From NCBI RefSeq assembly GCF_014649495.1, contig NZ_BMTD01000012.1, positions 245,093 through 309,092 on the forward strand: a DNA stretch of 64,000 bases. Direction: 5' to 3'. The position numbers and the translations under genes are program-made. Under the pieces are notes generated by a model. It had not been told where the DNA came from. It saw only the letters and a list, made by a program, of their open reading frames with translations, and ran no database searches. Shown here one piece after another: positions 25,740 to 34,238 of this stretch. Source of the DNA: Streptomyces filipinensis. GTDB taxonomy: Bacteria; Actinomycetota; Actinomycetes; Streptomycetales; Streptomycetaceae. Position 1 is the first letter of the stretch. Every line of letters starts with the position of its first letter.

Positions 25740-26899
25740 TCGGGTTGATGTCGGGGACGTCGTACGACGCGGTCGACGCGGCGGCGGCCGGGCTCCGGCT
25801 CGACGGTGACACGCTGCTGCTGCGGCCCCTGGGGATGGTGAGCAGCCCGTACGACCCCGGTCTGCGCGCGGCCCTCACCCGGGCCCTGCCGCCGGCCGCC
25901 GTACCGCTCGCCGAGGTGTGCCGGCTGGACACCGGCATCGGGCGGGCGTTCGCGGCGGCGGCCGTCCGGGCCGACCGCGAACTGTGCGCGGGGCGGGCCG
26001 AGTTGGTGGCCTCGCACGGGCAGACGGTCTATCACTGGGCGGACGGCGGCCGGGTGCACGGCACGCTCCAGCTGGGCCGGCCGGCGTGGATCGCGGAGGC
26101 GACCGGACTGCCGGTGGTCGCCGACTTCCGGGCCCGGGACGTCGCGGCCGGCGGCCAGGGCGCGCCGCTGGTCAGCCTGGTCGACCTGCTGTGGCTGCGC
26201 GGCAGGCCGGGCCGGGCGGTGGCCCTGAACATCGGTGGCATCGCCAACCTGACCGCGCCGGACGGGACGGCCTTCGACACCGGCCCGGGCTGCGCGCTGC
26301 TGGACGCGGCGGTCCGGGAGTTCAGCGGCGGGCGCGAGGCGTACGACGCGGACGGCGCGCTGGCCGGGCGCGGGCGGCCGGAGCGACGGCTGCTGGACCG
26401 GCTGCTGGCGGAGCCGTACTACGCGCTGGCGCCGCCGAAGACGACCGGCAAGGAGGTGTTCCACCGGGGGTATCTGAGGTCGGCCGGGTTGTTCGACGGC
26501 ATCCGCCCCGAGGACGCTCTGGCCACCCTCACGCTGCTGACGGCCCGGACGGTCGCGGACGCGGTGCGGGCGGTCGGCGCGACCGAGGTGATCGCCTCCG
26601 GCGGCGGCATCCGCAACCCGGTGCTGACGGGCATGCTCCGGGAACAGCTCGGGCCCGTCCCGGTACGCGCCTCGGACGAGCTGGGGCTGCCCGGCGCCGC
26701 GAAGGAGGCGTACGCCTTCGCGGTCCTGGGCTTCCTGACCGCCCACGGGCTGCCCGGGACCGATCCGCGCAGCACCGGCGCCCGGCACGCGAGCGTGCTG
26801 GGATCGCTGACTCCGGGCGGGGACGGGTTCCGGCTGCCGCCGCCCGCGGCGCGCGAACCGGTGCGGCTGGTGGTGGAGGGAGCGGACGGGAAGCCGTGA
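25730..26899 (+). CDS. anmK: Anhydro-N-acetylmuramic acid kinase
   Basis: 389 residues from ATG 25730, inside the end of the transporter gene. The family pattern is clear: VIGLMSGTSYDAVDAA, SHGQTVYHW, VVADFRARDVAAGGQGAPLV, and the phosphate-binding TGPGCALLDA. The usual GTSxDGxD motif has Ala for Gly. AnmK opens and phosphorylates anhydroMurNAc from cell wall turnover to give MurNAc-6-phosphate. The overlap suggests co-expression with the transporter, which might then carry a wall-derived or organic acid substrate. Confidence 0.93.
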   Translation: MLVIGLMSGTSYDAVDAAAAGLRLDGDTLLLRPLGMVSSPYDPGLRAALTRALPPAAVPLAEVCRLDTGIGRAFAAAAVRADRELCAGRAELVASHGQTVYHWADGGRVHGTLQLGRPAWIAEATGLPVVADFRARDVAAGGQGAPLVSLVDLLWLRGRPGRAVALNIGGIANLTAPDGTAFDTGPGCALLDAAVREFSGGREAYDADGALAGRGRPERRLLDRLLAEPYYALAPPKTTGKEVFHRGYLRSAGLFDGIRPEDALATLTLLTARTVADAVRAVGATEVIASGGGIRNPVLTGMLREQLGPVPVRASDELGLPGAAKEAYAFAVLGFLTAHGLPGTDPRSTGARHASVLGSLTPGGDGFRLPPPAAREPVRLVVEGADGKP

Positions 26900-27004
26900 G
26901 AGAAGAGACGTGAGAAAAGAAAAGTGGGGGCGAAATGTCCCGTCCGACAGATTGATCGTGAATCCTCTCATCCCACTTTCACCGTCGCCTCATACGGTGG
27001 GGGC

Positions 27005-28072
27005 ATGACGCAGGTGACTCCCCCCGGGTGGTACCCCGACCCCGGGCAGACGAACGACGGTCCGCCCACCGAGCGCTGGTGGGACGGCAAGGCCTGGACG
27101 GACCAGACCCGCCCCGCCGGGACGGCCGCCACGTGGGGTCCCCCGCCGCAGCCGCCGATGACCGGCGCCCCGCAGCCGGCGCACCCGGCGGCGCCCTCCG
27201 CGCCCCCGGTGTACGGCGCGCAGCCGGGGTACGCGGCGTATCCGGACTACCCCGCCGCGGCCCGGACCGGGCCGCGGCGGGGTCTGCGCACGGGCGCGGC
27301 CGTCACGGTGGCGACCGCGGTCCTGGCCTGCATCGGCGTCGGTGTGTACCTCCTGGCCCAGGACCACGGCGGCGGCGACCGGGCCGGGGCGCGGCAGGGC
27401 GCCACCGGCGGACAGGACGGCGGCCAGGGCGGCGGGCCCGGCGGCTCGGGCGGTCCCGGCGGCTCAGGCGGACCGGGCGGCGGGCCGGGCGGGTCCGGCG
27501 GGGCCTCGCCGTCGCCCGGCCAGTCCGAGGTGCCCAAGGTCCGGGGCGGCGGCACGCTGCCGGACCCGGTCAACGGGATCAGCCTGCCGGTGCCCGAGGG
27601 CTGGACCGGGCAGACGATCAGCGTCGGCGCGCAGGTGACCTCCGACGACTCCTACAAGTGCCCGGGCGACTCCGCCCATGTCTGCACCTCGGGCGGCGCC
27701 TACACGGCTCCGGCCCGGGCGCTGGGGATCCAGGGCGGCACGGCCGAGAAGGTCGCCGAGACGGACATCGCGGCCAACGCCAAGCAGTCCTACGGCGGGA
27801 AGACCTACGGCAGCATCACCTCGCACCAGGTGCTGGCCTCCGGGCCGGTGACGGTGGCCGGGCAGGAGGGCTACATGGTGCGCTGGAAGGCGGTCACCAG
27901 CAAGGGCGCCGACGGCTATGTCGAGTCGGTCGCCTTCCCCTCGCCCGACGACGCCCAGCAGATGGTGGTGGTGCGCTTCGGTATCGACGTCGGGCAGAAG
28001 ACGTCGGTCATCGACACGATCCTGAAGGGGATCAAGGTCTCGTCCGGCGGCGGGAACGGCCAGGACGTCTGA
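27005..28072 (+). CDS. DUF2510 membrane-anchored protein with Gly/Pro linker
   Basis: 355 residues from ATG 27005. Residues about 5-40 form a DUF2510 domain (PPGWYPDPGQTNDG, RWWDGKAWTDQTR). A Pro/Ala-rich stretch, one transmembrane helix (AAVTVATAVLACIGVGVYLL, near residue 110) and a Gly-rich linker follow. The outer C-terminal domain (VNGISLPVPEGWTGQTIS) has two cysteines that may form a disulfide. Role unknown, possibly envelope. TACGGT (26993-26998) six bases before the ATG and no RBS suggest leaderless transcription. A clear terminator follows. Confidence 0.82.
   Translation: MTQVTPPGWYPDPGQTNDGPPTERWWDGKAWTDQTRPAGTAATWGPPPQPPMTGAPQPAHPAAPSAPPVYGAQPGYAAYPDYPAAARTGPRRGLRTGAAVTVATAVLACIGVGVYLLAQDHGGGDRAGARQGATGGQDGGQGGGPGGSGGPGGSGGPGGGPGGSGGASPSPGQSEVPKVRGGGTLPDPVNGISLPVPEGWTGQTISVGAQVTSDDSYKCPGDSAHVCTSGGAYTAPARALGIQGGTAEKVAETDIAANAKQSYGGKTYGSITSHQVLASGPVTVAGQEGYMVRWKAVTSKGADGYVESVAFPSPDDAQQMVVVRFGIDVGQKTSVIDTILKGIKVSSGGGNGQDV
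27421..27506 (+). repeat. Low-complexity Gly/Pro/Ser-coding repeat
   Basis: A run of GGCGG/CCGGG units encodes GGQGGGPGGSGGPGGSGG-type linker inside the DUF2510 gene. It links the membrane helix to the outer domain and is likely variable between strains. Confidence 0.7.
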
Positions 28073-28105
28073 CCCCCTTCCCCGCCGGCACATGATGCGG
28101 CCGGA

Positions 28106-28136
28106 TGGGGCTCCCCTCCGCTCAAGAGGAGCCCCA
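28106..28136 (+). terminator. Intrinsic-type terminator after the DUF2510 gene
   Basis: TGGGGCTCC (28106-28114) pairs perfectly with GGAGCCCCA (28128-28136) around a 13-base loop. It lies 34 bases after the stop codon. No T-run follows. Confidence 0.65.
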
Positions 28137-28230
28137 CCCGGCCGGGGGGTGCGCGCCGCCCCCGTCCCCACGGTGCGGCGCGGACAGGTCACCGTTCAGT
28201 CATCCCGTGAACGGCGGCCTGGGTCCGGTG

Positions 28231-28857
28231 TCAGCCCGAGCCCTGCGTCAGCCCGAGCGTGGGCAGCACGGTGGCCTCCACGAACCGGGCGAGATAGTCG
28301 GCGTCGGCGTACTGGCCGCTGAGCACGGGCCGCACGCGCAGCACGCCGAACATCATCGCGGGGATGTACTCCAGCGCCGGATGGTCCGCTCGCACCTCGC
28401 CGCGGGCCACCCCCCGGGCGAGCATCTCCTGCAACGCGGCGATCTCCGGATGCACCAGCGCCTCGCGCAGCGCCTGCGCCAGTTCGTGATCCGCCGTCAC
28501 CGCGTGCCCGAGCGCCTGCAGCAGCTTGGTGTCCTTGCCGGACCAGTCGCCCGCGGCCCGCGCGGCCTGGCGCAGGTCCTCGGCGAGCGATCCGGTGTCG
28601 ATGCCGGCGAACCGCACCCGGCGGTTGGCGCGCAGCGCGGCCGCGACGAACTGGGGCTTGGTCTTCCACTGCCGGTAGAGCGTGGACTTGCTGCAGCGGG
28701 TGCTGGCGGCGACGCCCTCCATGGTGACCGACTCGTAGCCGCACTCGCGGATCTGCTCCAGCACGGCGTCGAAGAACTCCCGCTCACGCTCCGGCGTGAT
28801 CTTGGAGCGGCGCGAGGCGGCGACCGACTCCGGTCCGTCCGCGTCCTGCGACGTCAT
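28231..28857 (-). CDS. TetR-family regulator
   Basis: 208 residues from ATG 28857. The N-terminal HTH is typical (VLEQIRECGYESVTMEGVAA, CSKSTLYRQWKTKPQFVAAA). The C-terminal ligand domain matches the TetR_C_16/AcrR-like group. It is divergent from the PAP2/EamA pair, and the 240-base space between them contains a large inverted repeat made of related half-sites. Autoregulation and control of the pair are inferred. Confidence 0.9.
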   Translation of the reverse strand: MTSQDADGPESVAASRRSKITPEREREFFDAVLEQIRECGYESVTMEGVAASTRCSKSTLYRQWKTKPQFVAAALRANRRVRFAGIDTGSLAEDLRQAARAAGDWSGKDTKLLQALGHAVTADHELAQALREALVHPEIAALQEMLARGVARGEVRADHPALEYIPAMMFGVLRVRPVLSGQYADADYLARFVEATVLPTLGLTQGSG

Positions 28858-28962
28858 GCGGTGCTCCCTCTCCCTCGTGTCCGGTGGGTCATCCGTGACG
28901 GCCGGCTGGAGCAGCGCTCCAGCGGGGCCGCCGACCCTGTCTCCAGTGTGTCGCACATCAAT

Positions 28963-29012
28963 CGATACGCCAGTGTACCGGTACTCCATCGTATCGGTAC
29001 ACTGGCGTATCG
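28963..29012. promoter_or_regulatory. Large inverted repeat, probable TetR operator array
   Basis: CGATACGCCAGTGTACCG (28963-28980) is perfectly repeated in inverse orientation at 28995-29012, with a 14-base centre that itself contains CGTAT and GTAC elements. CGTATCGGTAC occurs twice as a direct repeat (28990-29000 and 29006-29016), and CGTATCGAT follows at 29022-29030. The block sits between the TetR gene and the PAP2 gene. Several overlapping operators are likely. Confidence 0.65.
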
Positions 29013-29097
29013 GTACGAGGACGTATCGATGAGCCGGGGCCCGGGACCGGGGCCCGGACGCACCACACACGCACACCGTCAGCGAGGGGGCCGGGGG

Positions 29098-29898
29098 ATG
29101 AACGCCCGAACCGAGCCTGCAGAGGCAGAAGCGGTGCCGGACACGCAGGAACGTCCGGCACTGATACGTGAGTTTCTGCTGGTCGCGGGGCTCTTCCTCG
29201 TCTACAAGCTCGGCCGGCAACTGGCCACCGGGCACACCGCGAGCGCCTTCCACAACGCCCACCGCGTATGGGACCTGGAGCGGACGCTGCACCTCCCGCA
29301 CGAGACCGCCGTGCAATCCGCGCTGCTGCACGGCGACACCCTCGTCCACCTGGCGAACACCTACTACGCCACCGTCCACTTCCCGGCGACGCTCGCCTTC
29401 CTGGTCTGGCTGTACCTCAGGCGGCCCGCGCACTACGTGTGGGCCCGCCGGGCCCTCGCGGTCGTCACCACCGCCGCACTGGTGCTGCCGTTCACCTTCC
29501 CGCTGGCCCCGCCCCGGATGCTGACCGGCACCGGCCTGGTCGACACGGCCCGCCTGTACGGTCCCTCCGTGTACGGCCCGCCGTCCAGCGACCACCTGTC
29601 CAACCAGTTCGCGGCGATGCCGTCGCTGCACTTCGGCTGGGCGCTGATGGTGGCCGTCGGCCTGATCGCCGCCACCCGGTCCCGGTGGCGCTGGCTGTGG
29701 CTGCTGCACCCGCTGGTCACCCTGCTGGTGATCGTGGGCACGGCGAACCACTACTGGCTCGACGCGATCGTCGCGACGGCCATGCTCGGCACCGCCCTGG
29801 CCGTGCTCCGTCCGCCGCACCGGACGGCCACCACGGCGCCACGCGGCTCCGGCCGGCCCGCCCCGCGCGAGAGCGTCCTGGTGGGAGCGGGCCGATGA
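29098..29898 (+). CDS. PAP2-superfamily membrane phosphatase (AUR1-like)
   Basis: 266 residues from ATG 29098, with about six membrane helices. It belongs to the PAP2_3 / inositol phosphorylceramide synthase-like branch: the catalytic histidine motifs are AAMPSLHFGWAL and GTANHYWLDAIVA. These enzymes act on phosphorylated lipids or transfer phospho-headgroups. The TGA overlaps the ATG of the next gene (ATGA), so the two are coupled. Control by the divergent TetR protein is likely. Confidence 0.88.
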   Translation: MNARTEPAEAEAVPDTQERPALIREFLLVAGLFLVYKLGRQLATGHTASAFHNAHRVWDLERTLHLPHETAVQSALLHGDTLVHLANTYYATVHFPATLAFLVWLYLRRPAHYVWARRALAVVTTAALVLPFTFPLAPPRMLTGTGLVDTARLYGPSVYGPPSSDHLSNQFAAMPSLHFGWALMVAVGLIAATRSRWRWLWLLHPLVTLLVIVGTANHYWLDAIVATAMLGTALAVLRPPHRTATTAPRGSGRPAPRESVLVGAGR

Positions 29899-30860
29899 GC
29901 ACCGCCGCCGTGATCGCCGTCGCCCTCTGCCTCGTCTCGGCCGTCGCCTACGCGCTGGCCGCCGTCGCCCAGGAACGCCTCGCCTCCCGCTCCACCGGCA
30001 CCGGGCTGCTGCGGTTGCTCGGCACCGGCGCCTGGTGGTCGGCGGTGGGCCTGAACGCGGCCGCCGCCCTGCTGCACGTCGTCGCCCTCAAGTACGGCCC
30101 GCTCACCCTCGTCCAGCCGCTGGGCGCGCTCACCCTGGTCGCGGCCGTACCGCTCGGGGCACGGGCGGCCGGGCGCCGGGTCAGCACGGCGGAGTGGCGG
30201 GGTACGACGCTGACGCTGCTCGGGCTCGCCGCGCTGCTCGTCACCGCCTCCGGTCCGGCGCCCGCCCGGGTGCTGACCCTGACCGAGGCACTGGCGGTCG
30301 CCGGTACGACCGCCGCGGCGATCGGCGTGCTCTCCCGGCCCGGCACCCGGCCCGGCCTCAGACACGCGACGGCGTCCGGCTTCGCCTCCGGTGTCGCCTC
30401 GGCGCTGACCCAGACGGTGACCGTGGCGGCCACCGACCGCACGGGCCCGGCCCTGGGCACGGAGGTGGTCGTCGTCGCCGTGCTCGTGGCAGCGTTCGCC
30501 GTCGGCGGGCTGCTGCTGTCCCAGACCGCCTACCGCGGCGGCCTCGGCGCGCCGCTGGCCGTGGTCACCCTCGCCAACCCGGTGGCCGCCGCCGTGATCG
30601 GCCTCACCCTGCTCGGCCAGGGCCTCAGCGGCGGCCCGGCCGGCGTCCTGCTGGCCCTGGCCGGAGCGGGCCTGGCGGCCTGGGGCGTGGTCCTGCTCAC
30701 CCGGGTCGCACCGGAGCCGGTGCACCCCGTGCGGCCGGTGGCCGAGGACGACGACCATCCCGTGGCCGCGGTGCTGGCCCTGGACGCGGGCACGGCGACC
30801 GCCGAACCGGCGCTGGTGCCACGGCAGCCGGAACAGCCGGGCCACCTCACCGCGCTCTGA
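29895..30860 (+). CDS. EamA/DMT-type membrane transporter
   Basis: 321 residues from ATG 29895. It has about nine to ten hydrophobic helices and the pattern of DMT-family proteins (VALKYGPLTLVQPLGALTL in the first half, GAPLAVVTLANPVAAAVIG in the second). A charged, Pro-rich cytoplasmic tail of about 50 residues follows. The coupling to the PAP2 gene suggests transport of a lipid precursor or related metabolite, or a Mg2+ transporter-like role; neither is proven. Confidence 0.8.
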   Translation: MSTAAVIAVALCLVSAVAYALAAVAQERLASRSTGTGLLRLLGTGAWWSAVGLNAAAALLHVVALKYGPLTLVQPLGALTLVAAVPLGARAAGRRVSTAEWRGTTLTLLGLAALLVTASGPAPARVLTLTEALAVAGTTAAAIGVLSRPGTRPGLRHATASGFASGVASALTQTVTVAATDRTGPALGTEVVVVAVLVAAFAVGGLLLSQTAYRGGLGAPLAVVTLANPVAAAVIGLTLLGQGLSGGPAGVLLALAGAGLAAWGVVLLTRVAPEPVHPVRPVAEDDDHPVAAVLALDAGTATAEPALVPRQPEQPGHLTAL

Positions 30861-30884
30861 TCACCCGGGCCGCGGACACACGGC

Positions 30885-30920
30885 GGCGGCCGCTACGCGC
30901 GATGTCGCGTACCGGCCGCC
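30885..30920. terminator. Bidirectional terminator between convergent genes
   Basis: GGCGGCCG-C-TACGCG (30885-30899) pairs with CGCGTA-C-CGGCCGCC (30906-30920) around a six-base loop, giving a 14-pair stem with one symmetrical mismatch. It lies between the EamA gene and the convergent LURP-one gene. Confidence 0.7.
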
Positions 30921-30963
30921 GTCGCCGTACCCCCCGGGTCCCGTTCTCCCCGTCGGGGCCTGC

Positions 30964-31830
30964 TCAGTTCCAGCCCCGCGAGTCCTGCTTCAGCGCGGTG
31001 TCGACGGTCAGGGCCGTCGCCACCACCAGGCTCAGCAGCGGCTCGGGCAGCTGGTAGTGGATCTGCAGGACGTAGTTGTCGGCGCTGGTGAAGAGCGTCT
31101 TGGCGAGGCCCTCCCAGGTCTTGGTGATCCGGGCGACCTCGTTGTCCGCGTGGTCGACGATGGCGAAGTTCCACGCCCGCCAGTTCTCCGCCTTGATCGC
31201 GCCGACCTGCTGGCCGTTCGCGTTCATGGCGAAGTTGATCTTCCCGATCATGTTCTGCTGGACGATCTCACCGACCGTCGAACCGTCCGGCCGCGTCACG
31301 ATGACCCGGGACTTGAAGATCTTCGCGGGCCGGGTCAGCAGCAGCTGCGGCTGGCCGTAGGCGTCGCGGATCTCCAGCTTGTGGGTCAGGAACTGGTCCC
31401 AGCTGGAGACGAAGCGGAAGATCTTCCGCAGCACACCCTGGCCGACCTCGGTGACCGAGCCGAGCTCACGGCCGTTCTGATCCATGACCTTGTACTCGTT
31501 GGTCACCTCGATCAGCTTGGCCTTCTGGTTCACCACCAGGACCGGCTCGGTGAAGAGGGTGCCGCCGCCGGGGCCGCCGGCCGCGACCCCGGCCTGCTGC
31601 TGCACCTGGCGCTGCACCTTGGGGTCGGAGGCCTGCGCCTGCGCGGCGCCGTACTGCTGGGGGGCGGCCTGCTCGTGAGGGGCGGCCTGCTGCTGGGGCA
31701 CCTGACCGGCGGGCGCCTGTGCCGGGTTGGTGTGCTCAGTCCACTGCGCGCCGTCCCAGTAGCGGAGCGTCTGCGGGGCTCCGTGCGGATCCGGGTACCA
31801 GCCTGCAGGGGTGTTCGATTGCGTGGTCAC
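30964..31830 (-). CDS. DUF2510 + LURP-one-related (scramblase-like) protein
   Basis: 288 residues from ATG 31830. Residues about 8-35 are DUF2510 (PAGWYPDPHGAPQTL, YWDGAQWTEH). A Gln/Ala-rich linker follows, then from about residue 95 a LURP-one/phospholipid scramblase-like barrel (TEPVLVVNQKAKLIEV, YKVMDQNGRELGSVTE, KLEIRDAYGQPQLLL, WNFAIVDHADNEVARI). Such proteins have a Tubby-like fold that may bind membranes. The precise role is unknown. No signal peptide is seen. Confidence 0.85.
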   Translation of the reverse strand: MTTQSNTPAGWYPDPHGAPQTLRYWDGAQWTEHTNPAQAPAGQVPQQQAAPHEQAAPQQYGAAQAQASDPKVQRQVQQQAGVAAGGPGGGTLFTEPVLVVNQKAKLIEVTNEYKVMDQNGRELGSVTEVGQGVLRKIFRFVSSWDQFLTHKLEIRDAYGQPQLLLTRPAKIFKSRVIVTRPDGSTVGEIVQQNMIGKINFAMNANGQQVGAIKAENWRAWNFAIVDHADNEVARITKTWEGLAKTLFTSADNYVLQIHYQLPEPLLSLVVATALTVDTALKQDSRGWN

Positions 31831-31896
31831 CGGGGCACACTACCCTGATGTGACCGGTACCTGACCAGTCCGCACGGAGCGGTGTTCATCGCCCGT

Positions 31897-33945
31897 TCAC
31901 TCCGCTGCGATCGCCGGGTCGCTGACGCCGGGTTGCCCGTTCTCCACGTGGCCGGCGAAGCCGCGCACGAAGGCCGGGTCGGCGTCACAGGTGACCGTCA
32001 CGTCGTACCAGCGCTTGCTCGCCGTGAGGTCGACGGTCCGCTTGACGGTCGCGCCGGGCCGTACGGACACGGTGGCCGGGGTGCCGCCGTAGCCGTTCAC
32101 GAGCGTGAGCTTCACCGTGCCGGAACCCTTGTTGGTGAAGGTGAGTTCCAGGTGGTCGCCCACGTGCCGGGCGGTCGCCTCCGGTCCCGCGGTCTTGCCC
32201 TTGCCCTTGAAGACGCGCAGGAAGCCGTTGGGACCGTGCACGGCGAGGTCGTGGACACCGCCGGAGTAGGCCGAGTTCCAGGTGTCGGACAGGGAGGTGC
32301 CCGCCTCGGTGGTGTAGGTCCAGGGGCCGTCGGTGCGGTTGCCGGAGGTCACGAGGAAGGCGGTGCCCGCGTGCGCCCCCGGGGCGAACGTGAGCGTGAA
32401 GGTGCCGTTCGCGGTGTCCGCGGAACCGTCGACCACCGGGGCGTACTTCAGCGGGCGGGTGGGCCGGCTGCCGCGCTCCTGCTTGGGCAGGGAGGGGTGG
32501 GCGGGCGGCTTGGGCACGTAGTCGGGGTGACGGACCCGGTCCGGCGGCGCGTAGCCGGCCGTGGACGGCAGCGCGACCGGCTTGGTGTCCTTGCGGGAGA
32601 AGTCGAAGGCGCTGGTCAGATCGCCGGTGACGGCGCGGCGCCAGGGCGAGATGTTCGGCTCGTGCACGCCGAAGCGGCGCTCGATGAACCGGATGACCGA
32701 GGTGTGGTCGAAGGTCTCGGAGCAGACGTAACCGCCCTTGCTCCACGGAGAGACCACCAGCATCGGCACGCGCTGGCCGAGCCCGTAGGGGCCCGCGACA
32801 TGGCTCGCGTCGCCCTTGAACAGGTCCAGCGAGGGGTTCACGGTCGACTTGCCCTGCGCCCCGGAGGCCGGCGGGAACGGCGGGATGACGTGGTCGAAGA
32901 AGCCGTCGTTCTCGTCGTAGGTGATGAACAGCGCCGTCTTGGCCCACACCTGGGGGTCGGAGGTGAGCGCGTCCAGCACCTGGGAGACGTACCAGGCGCC
33001 GTAGTTCGCGGGCCAGTTGGGGTGCTCGGTGAAGGCCTCGGGGGCGACGACCCAGGAGACCTGCGGCAGCTTGCCCCCCTTGACGTCGGCCTTCAGCCGG
33101 TCGAAGAAGCCCTCGCCCTTCTTGGCGTCGGTGCCGGTGCGGGCCTTGTCGTACAGCGGGTCGCCGGGCTTGGCGTCGCGGTACTGGTCGAAGTAGAGCA
33201 GCGAGTTGTCGCCGTAGTTGCCGCGGTAGGCGTCGTTGATCCAGCCCCAGCCGCCGGCGGCGTCGAGGCCGTCGCCGACGTCCTGGTAGATCTTCCAGGA
33301 GACGCCGGCCTGCTCCAGCCGCTCCGGGTACGTCGTCCAGCCGTAGCCCTTCTCGTCGTTGCCGAGGACCGGGCCGCCGCCCTTGCCGTCGTTGCCCACG
33401 TGACCGCTCCACAGGTAGTAGCGGTTCGGGTCGGTCGAGCCCATGAAGGAGCAGTGGTAGGCGTCGCAGAGGGTGAAGGTGTCGGCGAGCGCGTAGTGGA
33501 ACGGGATGTCCTTGCGGGTCAGGTACGCCATGGTCGTGGTGCCCTTGGCCGGCACCCACTTGTCGTACTTGCCCCCGTCGAAGGCGGCGTGGGTGTCCTG
33601 CCAGCCGTGCGGCAGGTCCTGGATGAACGCCAGGCCCAGGTCGTCGGCGTCCGGGTGGAAGGGCAGGACGTCCTTCGTGCCGTCGGACTGCCTCCAGACC
33701 GACCGGCCGTTCTGGGTGACGGAACGGGGGTCGCCGAAGCCGCGGACGCCTCGCAGCGTGCCGAAGTAGTGGTCGAAGGATCGGTTCTCCTGCATCAGGA
33801 CGACGATGTGTTCGACGTCCTTGACCGTCCCGGTGCGGTGGTGCGCGGGCAGGGCCGCGGCGCGCTGGATGCTGTTGGACAGCGCGGAGAACGCGGTGGT
33901 GGCGCCCGCGAGTTGGAGGAAACGGCGCCGGTTTACCTCGGCCAT
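31897..33945 (-). CDS. Tat-exported phospholipase C (phosphocholine-specific type)
   Basis: 682 residues from ATG 33945. A twin-arginine signal begins the protein (MAEVNRRRFLQLAG). The AcpA/PLC phosphoesterase domain follows: EHIVVLMQENRSFDHYFGTL, with further metal/active-site blocks at LWSGHVGN, TYDENDGFFDHV and SETFDHTSVIRFIERRFGV. Two C-terminal DUF756-type beta domains (after about residue 480) match bacterial phosphocholine-specific PLCs. It would cleave phospholipids outside the cell, releasing phosphate. A longer frame upstream of 33945 lacks family similarity. Confidence 0.93.
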   Translation of the reverse strand: MAEVNRRRFLQLAGATTAFSALSNSIQRAAALPAHHRTGTVKDVEHIVVLMQENRSFDHYFGTLRGVRGFGDPRSVTQNGRSVWRQSDGTKDVLPFHPDADDLGLAFIQDLPHGWQDTHAAFDGGKYDKWVPAKGTTTMAYLTRKDIPFHYALADTFTLCDAYHCSFMGSTDPNRYYLWSGHVGNDGKGGGPVLGNDEKGYGWTTYPERLEQAGVSWKIYQDVGDGLDAAGGWGWINDAYRGNYGDNSLLYFDQYRDAKPGDPLYDKARTGTDAKKGEGFFDRLKADVKGGKLPQVSWVVAPEAFTEHPNWPANYGAWYVSQVLDALTSDPQVWAKTALFITYDENDGFFDHVIPPFPPASGAQGKSTVNPSLDLFKGDASHVAGPYGLGQRVPMLVVSPWSKGGYVCSETFDHTSVIRFIERRFGVHEPNISPWRRAVTGDLTSAFDFSRKDTKPVALPSTAGYAPPDRVRHPDYVPKPPAHPSLPKQERGSRPTRPLKYAPVVDGSADTANGTFTLTFAPGAHAGTAFLVTSGNRTDGPWTYTTEAGTSLSDTWNSAYSGGVHDLAVHGPNGFLRVFKGKGKTAGPEATARHVGDHLELTFTNKGSGTVKLTLVNGYGGTPATVSVRPGATVKRTVDLTASKRWYDVTVTCDADPAFVRGFAGHVENGQPGVSDPAIAAE

Positions 33946-34205
33946 GGGTGTGAGGGTCCTCTCATCCTGGTACACAGGCTCGGAGCATGCGGAAACGTGC
34001 GCGGAGCGAGTGTTCCAAGAGCACCAAACGTCAGGGAAGGGTTTGGTGGCGCCCATGTGAAAGTCGACGGTATATGTGGTGCAGCTGCGCACAGACCGCA
34101 CGACCCTATGGACACTTGTCCCAGGTCATCTTGGTGACCCAGCCCGGTTGGGCAGCTACTTGTCCGGAGAGGTGATCGTTTTCCGGGACGTGCTGGACAC
34201 GCCGG

Positions 34206-34231
34206 GGCCCCGCGCCGCGCGGCGCGGGGCC
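34206..34231 (-). terminator. Perfect 26-base palindromic terminator after the GH87 gene
   Basis: A fully self-complementary GC-only sequence (GGCCCCGCGCCGC and its mirror) lies seven bases beyond the stop codon of the leftward GH87 gene. It probably ends the whole alpha-glucan operon. Confidence 0.7.
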
Positions 34232-34238
34232 GACGGGG

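Noticed and set aside
34124..34139. GGTCA-N6-TGACC inverted repeat upstream of the phospholipase gene
   Set aside because: Short arms and no flanking promoter element; not distinct enough to call an operator.
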